64,000 nucleotides of DNA. Source: Micromonospora olivasterospora (lineage in GTDB: Bacteria; Actinomycetota; Actinomycetes; Mycobacteriales; Micromonosporaceae). Below are positions 15,883 to 23,487 of the stretch, piece by piece. Where the stretch lies: assembly GCF_007830265.1 (NCBI RefSeq), contig NZ_VLKE01000001.1:2852001-2916000 (forward strand). Direction: 5' to 3'. Position 1 is the stretch's first letter. Every line of letters starts with the position of its first letter. The translations under genes and the position numbers were made by a program. Below the pieces are notes generated by a model. That model made no database searches, had not been told where the DNA came from, and saw only the letters and a program-made list of their open reading frames with translations.

Positions 15883-17252
15883 CGGCCCGGATCGTCCGGG
15901 GGCGGCACCTCTTCGTGGCGGCGGTCGTTCTGGCCGCCGCTGCGGCGTGGATGGGCCACCACGTGCTGGCCGCTCTCGGCACTCTAGAAGGCGGCGGCAG
16001 CGGCCTGACCCTGGCCTACGCGGTGATGTTCCTGTTCCTGGTTATTCAGTTCGGCGCCGCGTACCTGGAGCGGCCGGCGAAGGTCACCGACAGGGTGCAG
16101 AAGCAGCTCGACCAGCTGTGCGTCGTCGCCCTGGTCCCCGCGTACAACGAAGACGCGAAGGCGCTGCAAGAGTGCCTCATGTCGATGATCTTCCAGACCC
16201 GCAAGCCTGACACGATCTACGTCGTCGACGACGGATCCAAACACACCGATGGCTACCGGAAGGTTCAGCGCTGGTTCCTCGAAGTGGCGCCGATGCACGG
16301 CATCCGCCCTGTCTGGCACATCCAGTCCAACGCCGGCAAGCGTCATGCCCAAGCCAAGGCGGTCATGGACACCCCCGAGGCGGACGTCTACTGGACCGTC
16401 GACTCCGACACCGTCTCCGACCCCAGCGCCCTCGCCGAGCTGCTCAAGCCCTTCGGCAACCCGGAAGTCCAGTCCGTCGCCGGGATCGTCATGGCAGCCA
16501 ACGTCCGCGTCAAGCAGGACTGGGGCAAGCATAGGACCAACTTCCTCACCCGCTTCACCGACCTTTGGTTCGTCGCCGGCCAACTCACCGACCGCTCCTC
16601 GCTGTCGGTGCTCGGCAGTGTCTGGGTCAACTCCGGGCCCATCGCGGCATACCGCGCCGACCTCATCCGCAACAACCTGCACTCCTATTTGGCCGAGACG
16701 TTTTTCGGCCGACCGGTCCCGTTCAGCGACGACTCGATGCTGACCCTGTTCGCCATGCTCCGCGGCAGAACCGTCCAGCAACCCACCGCGTTCGCCTACT
16801 CCCTGATGCCGGACCGGATCGGCCACTTCAACCGCATGTTCCTGCGCTGGATGCGCGGCTCCTTCATCCGGAGCTGGTGGCGGGTGCGCTACCTGCCGAT
16901 CCGCAGCTTCGCTTGGTGGGCGCACATCCTGCGCTGGACCCAGAGTGTCGCCGCGACCGTCCTGTTCGTCGCCGTCATGCTCGTCTCCCCGGTGATCGAC
17001 TTCCGGATCGAGGCACTGCCCTGGATGCTGGGCGTACCGATCGTCGTCGGCTACGCCCAGACCCTGCGGTACATGACCATTCGGCGCTCGGACCAGCCTC
17101 TGCTCTACCAATGGGGAACGTGGGCGCTCTCGCCCGTCGCCGTCTTCTTCGCCCTCGTGTGGCTGCGCGCCATCCGCTGGTACGGCGTGGCCACCTGCTG
17201 GAAGACCGGCAGCTGGGGCACCCGCCAGACCGTCGAGGTCGCCATGAACTGA
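15879..17252 (+). CDS. Family 2 processive glycosyltransferase (hyaluronan-synthase-like)
   Basis: A 457-residue membrane glycosyltransferase. An N-terminal hydrophobic pair is followed by the GT-A domain: VVALVPAYNED, then IYVVDDGSKHTD, VYWTVDSDTVSD (the DxD metal site) and the acceptor region GRPVPFSDDSML. FLRWMRGSFIRSWW is a Q/RxxRW-like product-binding motif of NodC/hyaluronan/cellulose synthases. Three or four C-terminal membrane helices follow. It likely polymerises an extracellular polysaccharide; the sugar cannot be told. GTG 15879 overlaps the preceding stop, so it is coupled to the LPKTG mini-protein. A hairpin terminator lies 22 bp downstream. Confidence 0.83.
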   Translation: MTARIVRGRHLFVAAVVLAAAAAWMGHHVLAALGTLEGGGSGLTLAYAVMFLFLVIQFGAAYLERPAKVTDRVQKQLDQLCVVALVPAYNEDAKALQECLMSMIFQTRKPDTIYVVDDGSKHTDGYRKVQRWFLEVAPMHGIRPVWHIQSNAGKRHAQAKAVMDTPEADVYWTVDSDTVSDPSALAELLKPFGNPEVQSVAGIVMAANVRVKQDWGKHRTNFLTRFTDLWFVAGQLTDRSSLSVLGSVWVNSGPIAAYRADLIRNNLHSYLAETFFGRPVPFSDDSMLTLFAMLRGRTVQQPTAFAYSLMPDRIGHFNRMFLRWMRGSFIRSWWRVRYLPIRSFAWWAHILRWTQSVAATVLFVAVMLVSPVIDFRIEALPWMLGVPIVVGYAQTLRYMTIRRSDQPLLYQWGTWALSPVAVFFALVWLRAIRWYGVATCWKTGSWGTRQTVEVAMN

Positions 17253-17273
17253 CCGTCGTCGCTCGGCGGTCAA

Positions 17274-17309
17274 GCGGCCCGCCCGATCCGACTGGATCAG
17301 GCGGGCCGC
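17274..17309 (+). terminator. Terminator after the glycosyltransferase
   Basis: Perfect 10-bp outer stem GCGGCCCGCC / GGCGGGCCGC, continued inward by GATCC / GGATC after one mismatch, 4-base loop. Confidence 0.88.
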
Positions 17310-17576
17310 GTCATGTCTGGCCGCGATCCACGTTGCCGAATCTTGGCCACCGCCGTACCTTCCCGGCCGTGAAGACCACCGCCTGACGGGCGCTCCCCTG
17401 CTGAGCCGGGAGAAGGGCACGCCCCCGACTCCACTCGTACCGGCATTTCACCCACTCGACCAGGAGGCGCCGCCCGAGATGGCCTGCAACGTGGGCGCCA
17501 TGCTCCGCATCTACGAGGAGCCCGGCCGGACGATCGGCCTGCGGATCACGGCCGTGCTGAAGGGCAGGTCGTCACC

Positions 17577-17957
17577 ATGGCCCGTACCGATGTCCACCGA
17601 CCCTTCTGGGTCCAGGAGCGCGACCCGTACTGCCGCCGCGAGTTCCGGGTGCGCCACAACCACTGGTTCCTCGACGAGTGGGACCCCGAGCTGAAGCGCT
17701 ACCTCGTCAAGCTCTCGATCCCCTGCGATCTGCACGAGCGCGACGGCAAGCCGCGCAAGGTCTGGACCCGCTGCGGGCCAACCTTCACCGGCACCCGCGG
17801 CTGCTGCGGTCTCTGCGCCAGCCAGCCCGGCCGGAAGCGCCGGCGGCGGCAGGAGCACCACGGCTGGCGGGCGATGCGCCACCAGCTGCTCGCCGCCCAC
17901 CGCGGCGGCCACCGCGACCTCGACGTCCCTCCGATCAACGGGAAGGCCTGGCGGTAG
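17577..17957 (+). CDS. Hypothetical protein (mobile-element type)
   Basis: 126 residues, Arg/His/Trp-rich, beginning MARTDVHRPFWVQERDPYCRR. It contains several Cys (IPCDLHERDG, RCGPTF, RGCCGLCASQPG) that could form a zinc site. A GAAGGGCAGG ribosome site precedes the ATG. I do not recognise a family, but this style of short, cysteine-containing protein packed head to tail is typical of actinophage and integrative-element cargo. An upstream frame at 17479 overlaps it and is not convincing. Confidence 0.55.
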   Translation: MARTDVHRPFWVQERDPYCRREFRVRHNHWFLDEWDPELKRYLVKLSIPCDLHERDGKPRKVWTRCGPTFTGTRGCCGLCASQPGRKRRRRQEHHGWRAMRHQLLAAHRGGHRDLDVPPINGKAWR

Positions 17958-18383
17958 ATGACCGACGATCAGCGGCGGCACATGCTGCTGCGGTTGTGCG
18001 AGGACGACGGCGTGGTCCGCGCCGGCGGCATGCACCACGGCACGGACTACCCGTGCACCGGCAGCGCCCACTTCGCCGGCGCGCACCTGTTCTGCACCAA
18101 CCCGATGCACAACAGCTACGGCCTCAGCCGCGCGGACCTGCTGGCCAAACCGGGGTGGCCGTGCAGCGCTGTGCAACGACGGTGAGCCGCACCGCTGGCA
18201 GCCGGTGTCCTTCGTCTTCGAGTCCCAGCTGCTTGACGACGGCGGCGCGTCATCATCCGCCAGCCCAACACCCGGGGTGGCCGGGTGTACCTGGTGTGCA
18301 TGGGCTGCCACACCCACACGTACATGCAGACCGAGTTCGTCGGCTACTGGCTGGCCGGCCCCAACGATCCGGAAGGGGCGTGA
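17958..18383 (+). pseudogene. Hypothetical mobile-element gene, probably frameshifted twice
   Basis: The ATG follows the previous stop directly. The first part reads MTDDQRRHMLLRLCEDDGV to AHLFCTNPMHNS and then runs into a stop at 18183-18185. Protein-like sequence continues in a second frame (LCNDGEPHRWQPVSFVFES, then QLLDDGG, about 18170-18245). It then returns to the first frame (RVIIRQPNTRGGRVYLVC, then MGCHTHTYMQTEF) and ends at 18383 overlapping the next ATG. Two compensating one-base shifts restore one protein of about 140 residues with Cys/His pairs suggestive of zinc binding. Sequencing error or genuine decay are both possible. Confidence 0.5.
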
Positions 18384-18604
18384 TGGCCGACAGGCACGTG
18401 ATCATCCACCTCATCGAACACGACGACGGCGGCCTCACCAGCAAGCGGTGGCCCATGGACGCCGAGCAGGCGAACCTGGCCGTCGCCGCGCTCGGCGACC
18501 CGGCGTCGACCGGCTACCTGGCCGGCGAGGACCGCGACCGCCTGGCGCCGTTGGTCTCCCGCGCGTCGATCGTCGATCAGCACGAGCGAGGCGAGGCCGC
18601 GTGA
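18383..18604 (+). CDS. Hypothetical small protein
   Basis: 73 residues, beginning MADRHVIIHLIEHDDGG, acidic, no motif recognised. Start overlaps the preceding stop by one base (TGATG) and its own stop overlaps the next start, so it belongs to a tightly packed operon of mobile-element type genes. Confidence 0.6.
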   Translation: MADRHVIIHLIEHDDGGLTSKRWPMDAEQANLAVAALGDPASTGYLAGEDRDRLAPLVSRASIVDQHERGEAA

Positions 18605-18729
18605 AGCAGAAGCTCAAGACCGGCGACGAGTACGACGCCGTCCTCGACCGCCGGACCTACAAGTACCTGCGGCGCGCCGGCGTCGCCTCGCGAATCAAGC
18701 GGGGGCTGGTGAGCCCACACGGTCGGTAG
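18601..18729 (+). CDS. Hypothetical basic peptide (phage-like)
   Basis: 42 residues: VKQKLKTGDEYDAVLDRRTYKYL, then a basic tail RRAGVASRIKRGLV. The DEYDA...RIKR pattern resembles small proteins of mycobacteriophages and actinomycete integrative elements. GTG start overlaps the previous stop. Last gene before the tRNA cluster terminator. Confidence 0.55.
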   Translation: MKQKLKTGDEYDAVLDRRTYKYLRRAGVASRIKRGLVSPHGR

Positions 18730-18765
18730 CGGGGGAACCTGTCGATGAATGGGCCGGAGAAAGAC

Positions 18766-18804
18766 TTAGGGCGGTGACCGCGTTTCCGCTGGTCACCGCC
18801 CTAA
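18766..18804. terminator. Terminator between small genes and tRNA cluster
   Basis: Perfect 14-bp inverted repeat TTAGGGCGGTGACC / GGTCACCGCCCTAA with an 11-base loop, between two convergent transcripts. It would end both. Confidence 0.9.
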
Positions 18805-18824
18805 TAGCCCGGCGAAAGGCTATG

Positions 18825-18898
18825 TGGCCAGGGGCGGGGTCGAACCGCCGACCTTCCGATTTTCAGTCGGACGCTCGTACCAACTGAGCTACCTGGCC
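18825..18898 (-). tRNA. tRNA-Phe (GAA)
   Basis: On the minus strand a 74-base cloverleaf: acceptor GGCCAGG pairing with CCTGGCC plus discriminator A, anticodon stem TCCGA / TCGGA with loop CTGAAAA (anticodon GAA), T-arm GGCGGTTCGAACCCCGCC. No encoded CCA. Its 3' end faces the remnant integrative element, the usual attachment geometry. Confidence 0.97.
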
Positions 18899-19001
18899 GT
18901 GCTGCTCGGCTCATGGTACCCAGGTGACGGCCTCACCGCCCGAAGGGCACCTGCTCCGATACGCAGAACGCCGCGCAACATGCGCGCGGCGTCAGCGCTT
19001 G

Positions 19002-19075
19002 CGGTCCTGACGGGACTTGAACCCGCGACCTCCGCCTTGACAGGGCGGCGAGCACTCCGACTGCTCCACAGGACC
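19002..19075 (-). tRNA. tRNA-Asp (GTC)
   Basis: 74-base cloverleaf on the minus strand: acceptor GGTCCTG / CAGGACC, anticodon stem CCGCC / GGCGG with loop CTGTCAA (anticodon GTC), T-loop TTCAAGT. Lies between tRNA-Glu and tRNA-Phe in one transcript. Confidence 0.97.
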
Positions 19076-19116
19076 TAGCTGGTGTTTACCGGTGTTGCTC
19101 CGGCTTGCGCCGGTCG

Positions 19117-19189
19117 TGCCCCCAACGGGATTCGAACCCGTGCTACCGCCTTGAAAGGGCGGCGTCCTGGGCCGCTAGACGATGAGGGC
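19117..19189 (-). tRNA. tRNA-Glu (TTC)
   Basis: 73-base cloverleaf on the minus strand: acceptor GCCCTCA pairing with TGGGGGC (one G:U), anticodon stem CCGCC / GGCGG with loop CTTTCAA (anticodon TTC), T-loop TTCGAAT. First of the Glu-Asp-Phe cluster, an order common in actinomycetes. Confidence 0.96.
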
Positions 19190-19272
19190 GGCCCCGCTAT
19201 CATTGCACACTCACAAATCTAGCGGACTTGCTCCCATCCGGCCCCGCCGGAGGCTTGGAAAGCATACGTGAC

Positions 19273-19314
19273 GGCCGGCCCCCGGACCAAATCGGTATGC
19301 CCCTGGGGCCGGCC
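19273..19314 (-). terminator. Terminator of the deacetylase gene
   Basis: Perfect 10-bp inverted repeat GGCCGGCCCC / GGGGCCGGCC, 22-base loop, starting 29 bases past the deacetylase stop. The remaining bases up to the tRNA-Glu should hold the tRNA promoter. Confidence 0.75.
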
Positions 19315-19342
19315 GCGCGCGAAACCGCAGGCCAGGGCCGGT

Positions 19343-20164
19343 CTAGCGGAGCCGGACGAGCCCGTAGCGTCGCTTCAGCTCCCCGATCAGGTTCGCGCAG
19401 GCGGCGACCGTGGCCGCCCGGTCGCCGCCACCGTCGTGCAACAGGACGATCGAACCGGGCCGGGTCGCCTTGACCACCCGCTGCCGGATCGTGGGGGCGG
19501 TGGGCTTGGCCCAGTCCTGCGGGTCGACGGCCCAGTGCAGCGGGCGCATCCCGAGCTGCCGGGCAACCGCCACGACCTCGGGGGTCCACCGCCCACCCGG
19601 CTGCCGGTAGAACGGCACCTTGGCGCCCGGCACCGCCGCCTGGATGGCCCGGTTGGTGCGTACCAGGTCGGCCTTGATCTCGCCGACGGGCCGCCGGCCG
19701 AGGTTCAGGTCGTGCTGCCAGCTGTGGTTGCAGAGCTGGTGGCCCTCCCGGACGATCCGGGCGACGAGCTGGGGGTAGCGCCGGGCCCGGGTGCCGATGA
19801 CGCAGAAGGTGGCCTGCGCCTTGGCCGCCTTCAACTGGTCGAGGATCTTCGGCGTCCAGACCGGGTCCGGCCCGTCGTCGAAGGTCAGCGCGACCGCGTG
19901 GCTGCCGGTGGTGCGCCGCAGCCCGGCCGGGAGCGTGGTGGGAAGCGGCCGGAGCCGGGGCGGGGCGGTCCGGGTCGGCTTCGGCTTCGGCTTCGGCGAG
20001 GTGGTGGGCTTCGGAGTCGCCGGCGGCGTCGGCGTCGGCATCGGCTTCGCCGATCCGGTCGAGGCGGGGGCGGCCTCCGGGCGCGGGGCGTTCGCGCGCT
20101 CGGCGCAGCCGGCGAGGAAGAGGACCAGGCTGAGGCCGAACGCCAGTACGGCGCGTGCGCTCAT
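19343..20164 (-). CDS. Lipoprotein polysaccharide deacetylase (NodB domain)
   Basis: A 273-residue lipoprotein: hydrophobic leader with lipobox LFLAGC (Cys20), then a Pro/Thr/Lys-rich spacer of about 50 residues crossing the wall (PTPTPPATPKPTTSPKPK). A NodB deacetylase domain follows, with HAVALTFDDGPDP (metal Asp and catalytic Asp), NHSWQHDL (metal His pair), FYRQPGGRWTPE and, near the end, IVLLHDGGGDR. It removes acetyl groups from cell-wall or extracellular amino sugars outside the membrane. The ATG has a CGGAG ribosome site. It could remodel peptidoglycan or modify a polysaccharide such as that made by the GT2 3 kb away; the latter link is speculative. Confidence 0.9.
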   Translation of the reverse strand: MSARAVLAFGLSLVLFLAGCAERANAPRPEAAPASTGSAKPMPTPTPPATPKPTTSPKPKPKPTRTAPPRLRPLPTTLPAGLRRTTGSHAVALTFDDGPDPVWTPKILDQLKAAKAQATFCVIGTRARRYPQLVARIVREGHQLCNHSWQHDLNLGRRPVGEIKADLVRTNRAIQAAVPGAKVPFYRQPGGRWTPEVVAVARQLGMRPLHWAVDPQDWAKPTAPTIRQRVVKATRPGSIVLLHDGGGDRAATVAACANLIGELKRRYGLVRLR

Positions 20165-20258
20165 CGTCGCTCCGAGGGGTGGGGTCCGTGGGCGACTCGA
20201 CGCTAGTGGAAGCTTCGCGAAATGGGCAGACCCGTCAGGCCCCTACCGGGTCGTCCAG

Positions 20259-21239
20259 CTAGTCGCACACGGCCAGGGTCAGCGCGAGCGCCTCGGCGAG
20301 ATCAGCCGGCCGGAGCACGCCGGCCGGCAGCGCGTCCGCCTGCCAGCCCGGCCCGGCGGCCAGCACCAGCAGCGGCCGGCGGGGGCCGGAAAGCAGCGCG
20401 GCGAGCTGGGCCGGGCTGGCGGTGTCCCGGGTGTGCGACCAGAGCACCACGGCGGCCGGTCCGGTGCGGTTCACCGCCTCGACCAGCGCCGCCGCCGGCA
20501 CCCGGGCACCCAGCGTCCGGTACGCGACGCCGGCCTCCGTCAGGGCGGCGGCCAGCGCCTCCAGCGGCAGGGTGTGCTGCTCCTCGTCCGCGCAGGAGAG
20601 TAGGATCCGCGCGGGCCCGGCGGCCGTCCTGCCCCGCGCCACGGCGGCGAACGCCTCCGAGACGCACCGGGACACCAGGTGCTCCACCTCGATCAGGCCG
20701 GCGGTGGCGGCGTGCCGGTCGCCGATGCCGGCGAGCACCGGCCGCAGCAGCCGGTCCCAGGTGGCGACGACCCCCTCGGCGGCCAGATGACGCCCGATCG
20801 CCTCCGCGATCGCGACCGAGTCCAGGCGTACCGCGGCCCGGGCGAGCCCGCGCGCCGCCGGGCCGGCGCGGCCGACCGGGACGCCCCGCCCGCCGCGGGC
20901 CGACCGCCCCTCGCCGACCCGCCCCTGCGCCGCTTCGCCCACAGCCGGCACGTGGTTCGGGTCGCCGTGCGGCGGCCGTTCGTACGGGCTCGCTGTGGGC
21001 GTCTGCGCGGCCGGGGCCCGGCGGGCCCACCGGGCCGCCTCGACGGGGGGCACGCCCTCCGCGGTGAGCCTGCGCATGACCTCCAGGCGCGCGAGGTCCG
21101 CCGGCGTGTACCGCCGGTGCTGCCCCGGCACGTGCTGGCTGGGCCCGAGCCCGTAGCGCTGGTGCCAGCTGCGCAGCGTGGTGACCGCGACACCCAGCCG
21201 GCGGGCCACCGCCCCCGCGCTCAGCGCCTCATCGGCCAC
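20259..21239 (-). CDS. MerR-family regulator with C-terminal B12-binding domain (LitR/CarH-like)
   Basis: 326 residues. The N-terminus is a MerR DNA-binding domain (SAGAVARRLGVAVTTLRSWHQRY, GQHRRYTPADLARL). A Gly/Arg-rich linker follows (about 85-130). The C-terminus is a cobalamin-binding cap and Rossmann pair: WDRLLRPVLAGIGDRH, then SCADEEQHTLPLEALAAAL, where the E-x-H matches the (D/E)xHxxG lower-ligand motif with Pro in place of Gly. LitR and CarH repress carotenoid genes in the dark using adenosylcobalamin, which light breaks. It overlaps the idi gene by 11 bp as the last gene of the crtI operon, fitting that role. The GTG at 21239 has GGAGCGG upstream. Confidence 0.85.
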   Translation of the reverse strand: MADEALSAGAVARRLGVAVTTLRSWHQRYGLGPSQHVPGQHRRYTPADLARLEVMRRLTAEGVPPVEAARWARRAPAAQTPTASPYERPPHGDPNHVPAVGEAAQGRVGEGRSARGGRGVPVGRAGPAARGLARAAVRLDSVAIAEAIGRHLAAEGVVATWDRLLRPVLAGIGDRHAATAGLIEVEHLVSRCVSEAFAAVARGRTAAGPARILLSCADEEQHTLPLEALAAALTEAGVAYRTLGARVPAAALVEAVNRTGPAAVVLWSHTRDTASPAQLAALLSGPRRPLLVLAAGPGWQADALPAGVLRPADLAEALALTLAVCD

Positions 21240-21852
21240 CCGGCCGCTCCGACGCGTCGCCGGTGGGGGCGTCGGACCGGGTCACGCTGGTGCCGGGGGC
21301 GCCCTCCGCGGGCGGGGACGGGTGCAGCAGGCGGTGCAGCACCCCGCCCAGCCACGGTGCGTACGCGTCGGGGTCGGTGTCCAGGGCGCCCGCCAGCTCC
21401 ACCGGGTCGACCCAGCGCAGCTCGGCGACCTCGTCCGGGTCGGGGCGCAGCGGCGTGTCGGCCGGTACGTCCGCCCGCAGGACGTGGTCGTACTCGAACT
21501 CCACCCGGAGGGTGGCGGGGTCGTCGGCGCGGTAGACGTACACCCCGACGGGGGTGAGGTCGACGGGCCCGGCGCCCAGTTCCTCGGCCAGCCGCCGGTT
21601 GGCGGCCTCCGCCAACGGCTCCCCGGGGCCGGGGTGGCCGCAGCACGAGTTGGCCCAGCGCAGCGGGAATCGGGTCTTGACGGCGGCCCGGCGCTGGAGC
21701 AGCACCCGGCCGGCCGGGTCGACCAGCAGGACCGAGAAGGCGCGGTGCAGCTGGCCGGGCGGCTGGTGGGCGGCGGCCACGGTCGCCTCACCGTGCGCCC
21801 GACCGGCGTCGTCGACCAGCTCGACGAGGTGCGCCTCGCGTGCCCCGATCAT
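21229..21852 (-). CDS. idi: Isopentenyl-diphosphate delta-isomerase (type 1)
   Basis: Interconverts IPP and DMAPP, feeding isoprenoid and carotenoid synthesis. 207 residues with a Nudix-type fold: HRAFSVLLVDPAGRVLLQRR, the type-1 signature RWANSCCGHPGPGE with the catalytic Cys, and ANRRLAEELG-like acidic metal ligands; VEFEYDHVL is the second active-site segment. Its ATG overlaps the crtI stop (ATGA) and its stop overlaps the regulator start, so the three genes form one coupled operon. Confidence 0.92.
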   Translation of the reverse strand: MIGAREAHLVELVDDAGRAHGEATVAAAHQPPGQLHRAFSVLLVDPAGRVLLQRRAAVKTRFPLRWANSCCGHPGPGEPLAEAANRRLAEELGAGPVDLTPVGVYVYRADDPATLRVEFEYDHVLRADVPADTPLRPDPDEVAELRWVDPVELAGALDTDPDAYAPWLGGVLHRLLHPSPPAEGAPGTSVTRSDAPTGDASERPGGR

Positions 21853-23330
21853 CGCGCACCGCCGGTGACCCGGGCGGCGGCCAGCTTGCCGGAGATGAGC
21901 ACCATCGGCACGCCGACGCCGGGCTGCGTGCCGGAGCCGACGAAGACGACGTTGGGCAGGGACCGGTGCAGGTTCGACGGGCGGAACGGGCCGGTCTGGA
22001 AGAGGCTGTGCGCGGACGCGAACGGGGTGCCGGCGGCCATGCCCTGCTCGGCCCAGTCCGCCGGGGTGACCGTGCGCAGCACCTCGACGCCGGCGCCGAA
22101 GCCGACGTACCCGCGTTCCTCCAGCGTCGCGACGAGCTGGTCGGCGTAGCGGCCGCTCAGGTCGCCGCGCCAGTCGAGCGGGGCCCGGTCGAGGTTGGGC
22201 GCCGGGGCGAGCACGTAGTAGGTGTGCCGGCCGGTCGGGGCGACCGACGGGTCGGTCCGACTGGGGTTGGTCACCAGCAACGACGGGTCGGTCATCAGCT
22301 TCCCCCGACGGATCACCTCGTCGAACGTGCCCTTCCAGGACCGCCCGAAGTGGATGTTGTGGTGCGCGATCTTCTCATAGCCCTGCCGTGATCCGACGTG
22401 CAGCACCACGCAGGACGGCGAGTAGGTGAGCCGGCGTCGCCGGGCCGGCGGGAGCAGGTCCCGGTAGGCGACCGGCAGGTCGGGGTTGAGCACCACCACG
22501 TCGGCCGGGACGAACTCGCCGTCCGCCGTGGTGACGCCGCTCGCCCGGCCGCCGGCGGTCTCGACCCGGGTCACCGTGGTCCCGTACCGGATCTGCACCC
22601 CGTGCTTCTCGGCCGCGCCGGCCAGCGCCCGGGAGACCGCGTGGACGCCGCCGCGCGGGAAGTACACCCCGGCCACCGAGTCGAGGTACGCGATGACCGC
22701 GTAGATGGCCAGCGCGTCGTGCGGCGCGAGCCCGGCGTACATCGCCTGGAAGGAGAAGATCCGCTGGGTGCGCGGGTCCCGGAAGAACTGCTCGATCTTC
22801 GTCTGGAGCCGGCGGAACGCGCCGTTGGCCAGCAGCCGCAGCAGGTTGCCGGTGAGCAGGTCGGTCGGCGCGTCGAGGTTGCGCTCGATGAAGTCGGCCC
22901 GCTCCAGCCGCCACAGCTCCCGGGCGTAGTCGACGAAGCGCAGGTAGCCGTCGGCCTCCCGGGGACCGCAGAGCGCGGCGATCCCGGCCGCCATGCGGGT
23001 CGTGTCGGTGACGACGTCCAGCGTGGAGCCGTCGGCGTAGTACGCCCGGTACGCCGGGTCGAGCGGCGTCAGGTCGAGCCAGTCGCCCAGCTCCTCGCCG
23101 ACCGCGCCGAGCGCCTCGGCGATCAGGTCCGGCATGGTGAGGACGGTGGGTCCGGTGTCGAACTCGTACCCGTCGACGTCGAGCCGGCCGGCCCGGCCGC
23201 CCGGCACCGGCTCGCGCTCCAGCACCGTCACCTGCCGGCCGCCGCCGGCCAGATGGAGCGCGCAGGCCAGCCCGCCGAGCCCGGCGCCGACGACGACCAC
23301 CCGGTCCGTCGGTCCCGTCACGGTTCGCAC
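21849..23330 (-). CDS. crtI: Phytoene desaturase
   Basis: FAD-dependent desaturation of phytoene towards lycopene. 493 residues, normal length. The dinucleotide-binding start is RVVVVGAGLGGLACALHLA; GGRAGRLDVDGYEFDTGPTVLTMP is the CrtI N-terminal signature; the C-terminal signature is NVVFVGSGTQPGVGVPMVLISGK. GTG at 23330 is chosen because a near-perfect AAGGAGGTGA ribosome site precedes it; the upstream open frame is noise. Divergent from crtB across a 157-bp regulatory gap. No geranylgeranyl diphosphate synthase or cyclase is in the window. Confidence 0.95.
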   Translation of the reverse strand: MRTVTGPTDRVVVVGAGLGGLACALHLAGGGRQVTVLEREPVPGGRAGRLDVDGYEFDTGPTVLTMPDLIAEALGAVGEELGDWLDLTPLDPAYRAYYADGSTLDVVTDTTRMAAGIAALCGPREADGYLRFVDYARELWRLERADFIERNLDAPTDLLTGNLLRLLANGAFRRLQTKIEQFFRDPRTQRIFSFQAMYAGLAPHDALAIYAVIAYLDSVAGVYFPRGGVHAVSRALAGAAEKHGVQIRYGTTVTRVETAGGRASGVTTADGEFVPADVVVLNPDLPVAYRDLLPPARRRRLTYSPSCVVLHVGSRQGYEKIAHHNIHFGRSWKGTFDEVIRRGKLMTDPSLLVTNPSRTDPSVAPTGRHTYYVLAPAPNLDRAPLDWRGDLSGRYADQLVATLEERGYVGFGAGVEVLRTVTPADWAEQGMAAGTPFASAHSLFQTGPFRPSNLHRSLPNVVFVGSGTQPGVGVPMVLISGKLAAARVTGGAR

Positions 23331-23487
23331 GTGGTCACCTCCTTCGGAACGTCGGCCGCCGGCGCTCCACCATTCCAGCGGCAGGCCGCCCAGTCGCGCC
23401 CGACAAACCGCGTCGCCGCCCGCCCGGCGAGCGTACCGTAGGGTTACGAGTTGCGTCGATTGATGCGTCGCTTTGCCGAGGAGGGCC
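23331..23487. promoter_or_regulatory. crtI/crtB divergent control region
   Basis: 157 bp between the divergent carotenoid genes. TGCGTCG occurs twice in direct orientation, 12 bp apart (23452-23458 and 23464-23470), within TTGCGTCGATTGATGCGTCG. This is a candidate operator for the MerR/B12 regulator encoded in the crtI operon; promoters must also lie here. The operator assignment is inference. Confidence 0.45.

Noticed and set aside
17479..17694. 71-codon frame before the small mobile-element genes
   Set aside because: The first 30 residues look protein-like and AGGAGG precedes it, but the rest is Ser/Thr shadow of the next gene. Not enough to call.
18825..18898. Second copy of the tRNA-Phe 3' end as attR
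   Set aside because: I scanned about 14.3-15.3 kb for the tRNA 3' sequence and found no convincing match, so no attachment sites are annotated.
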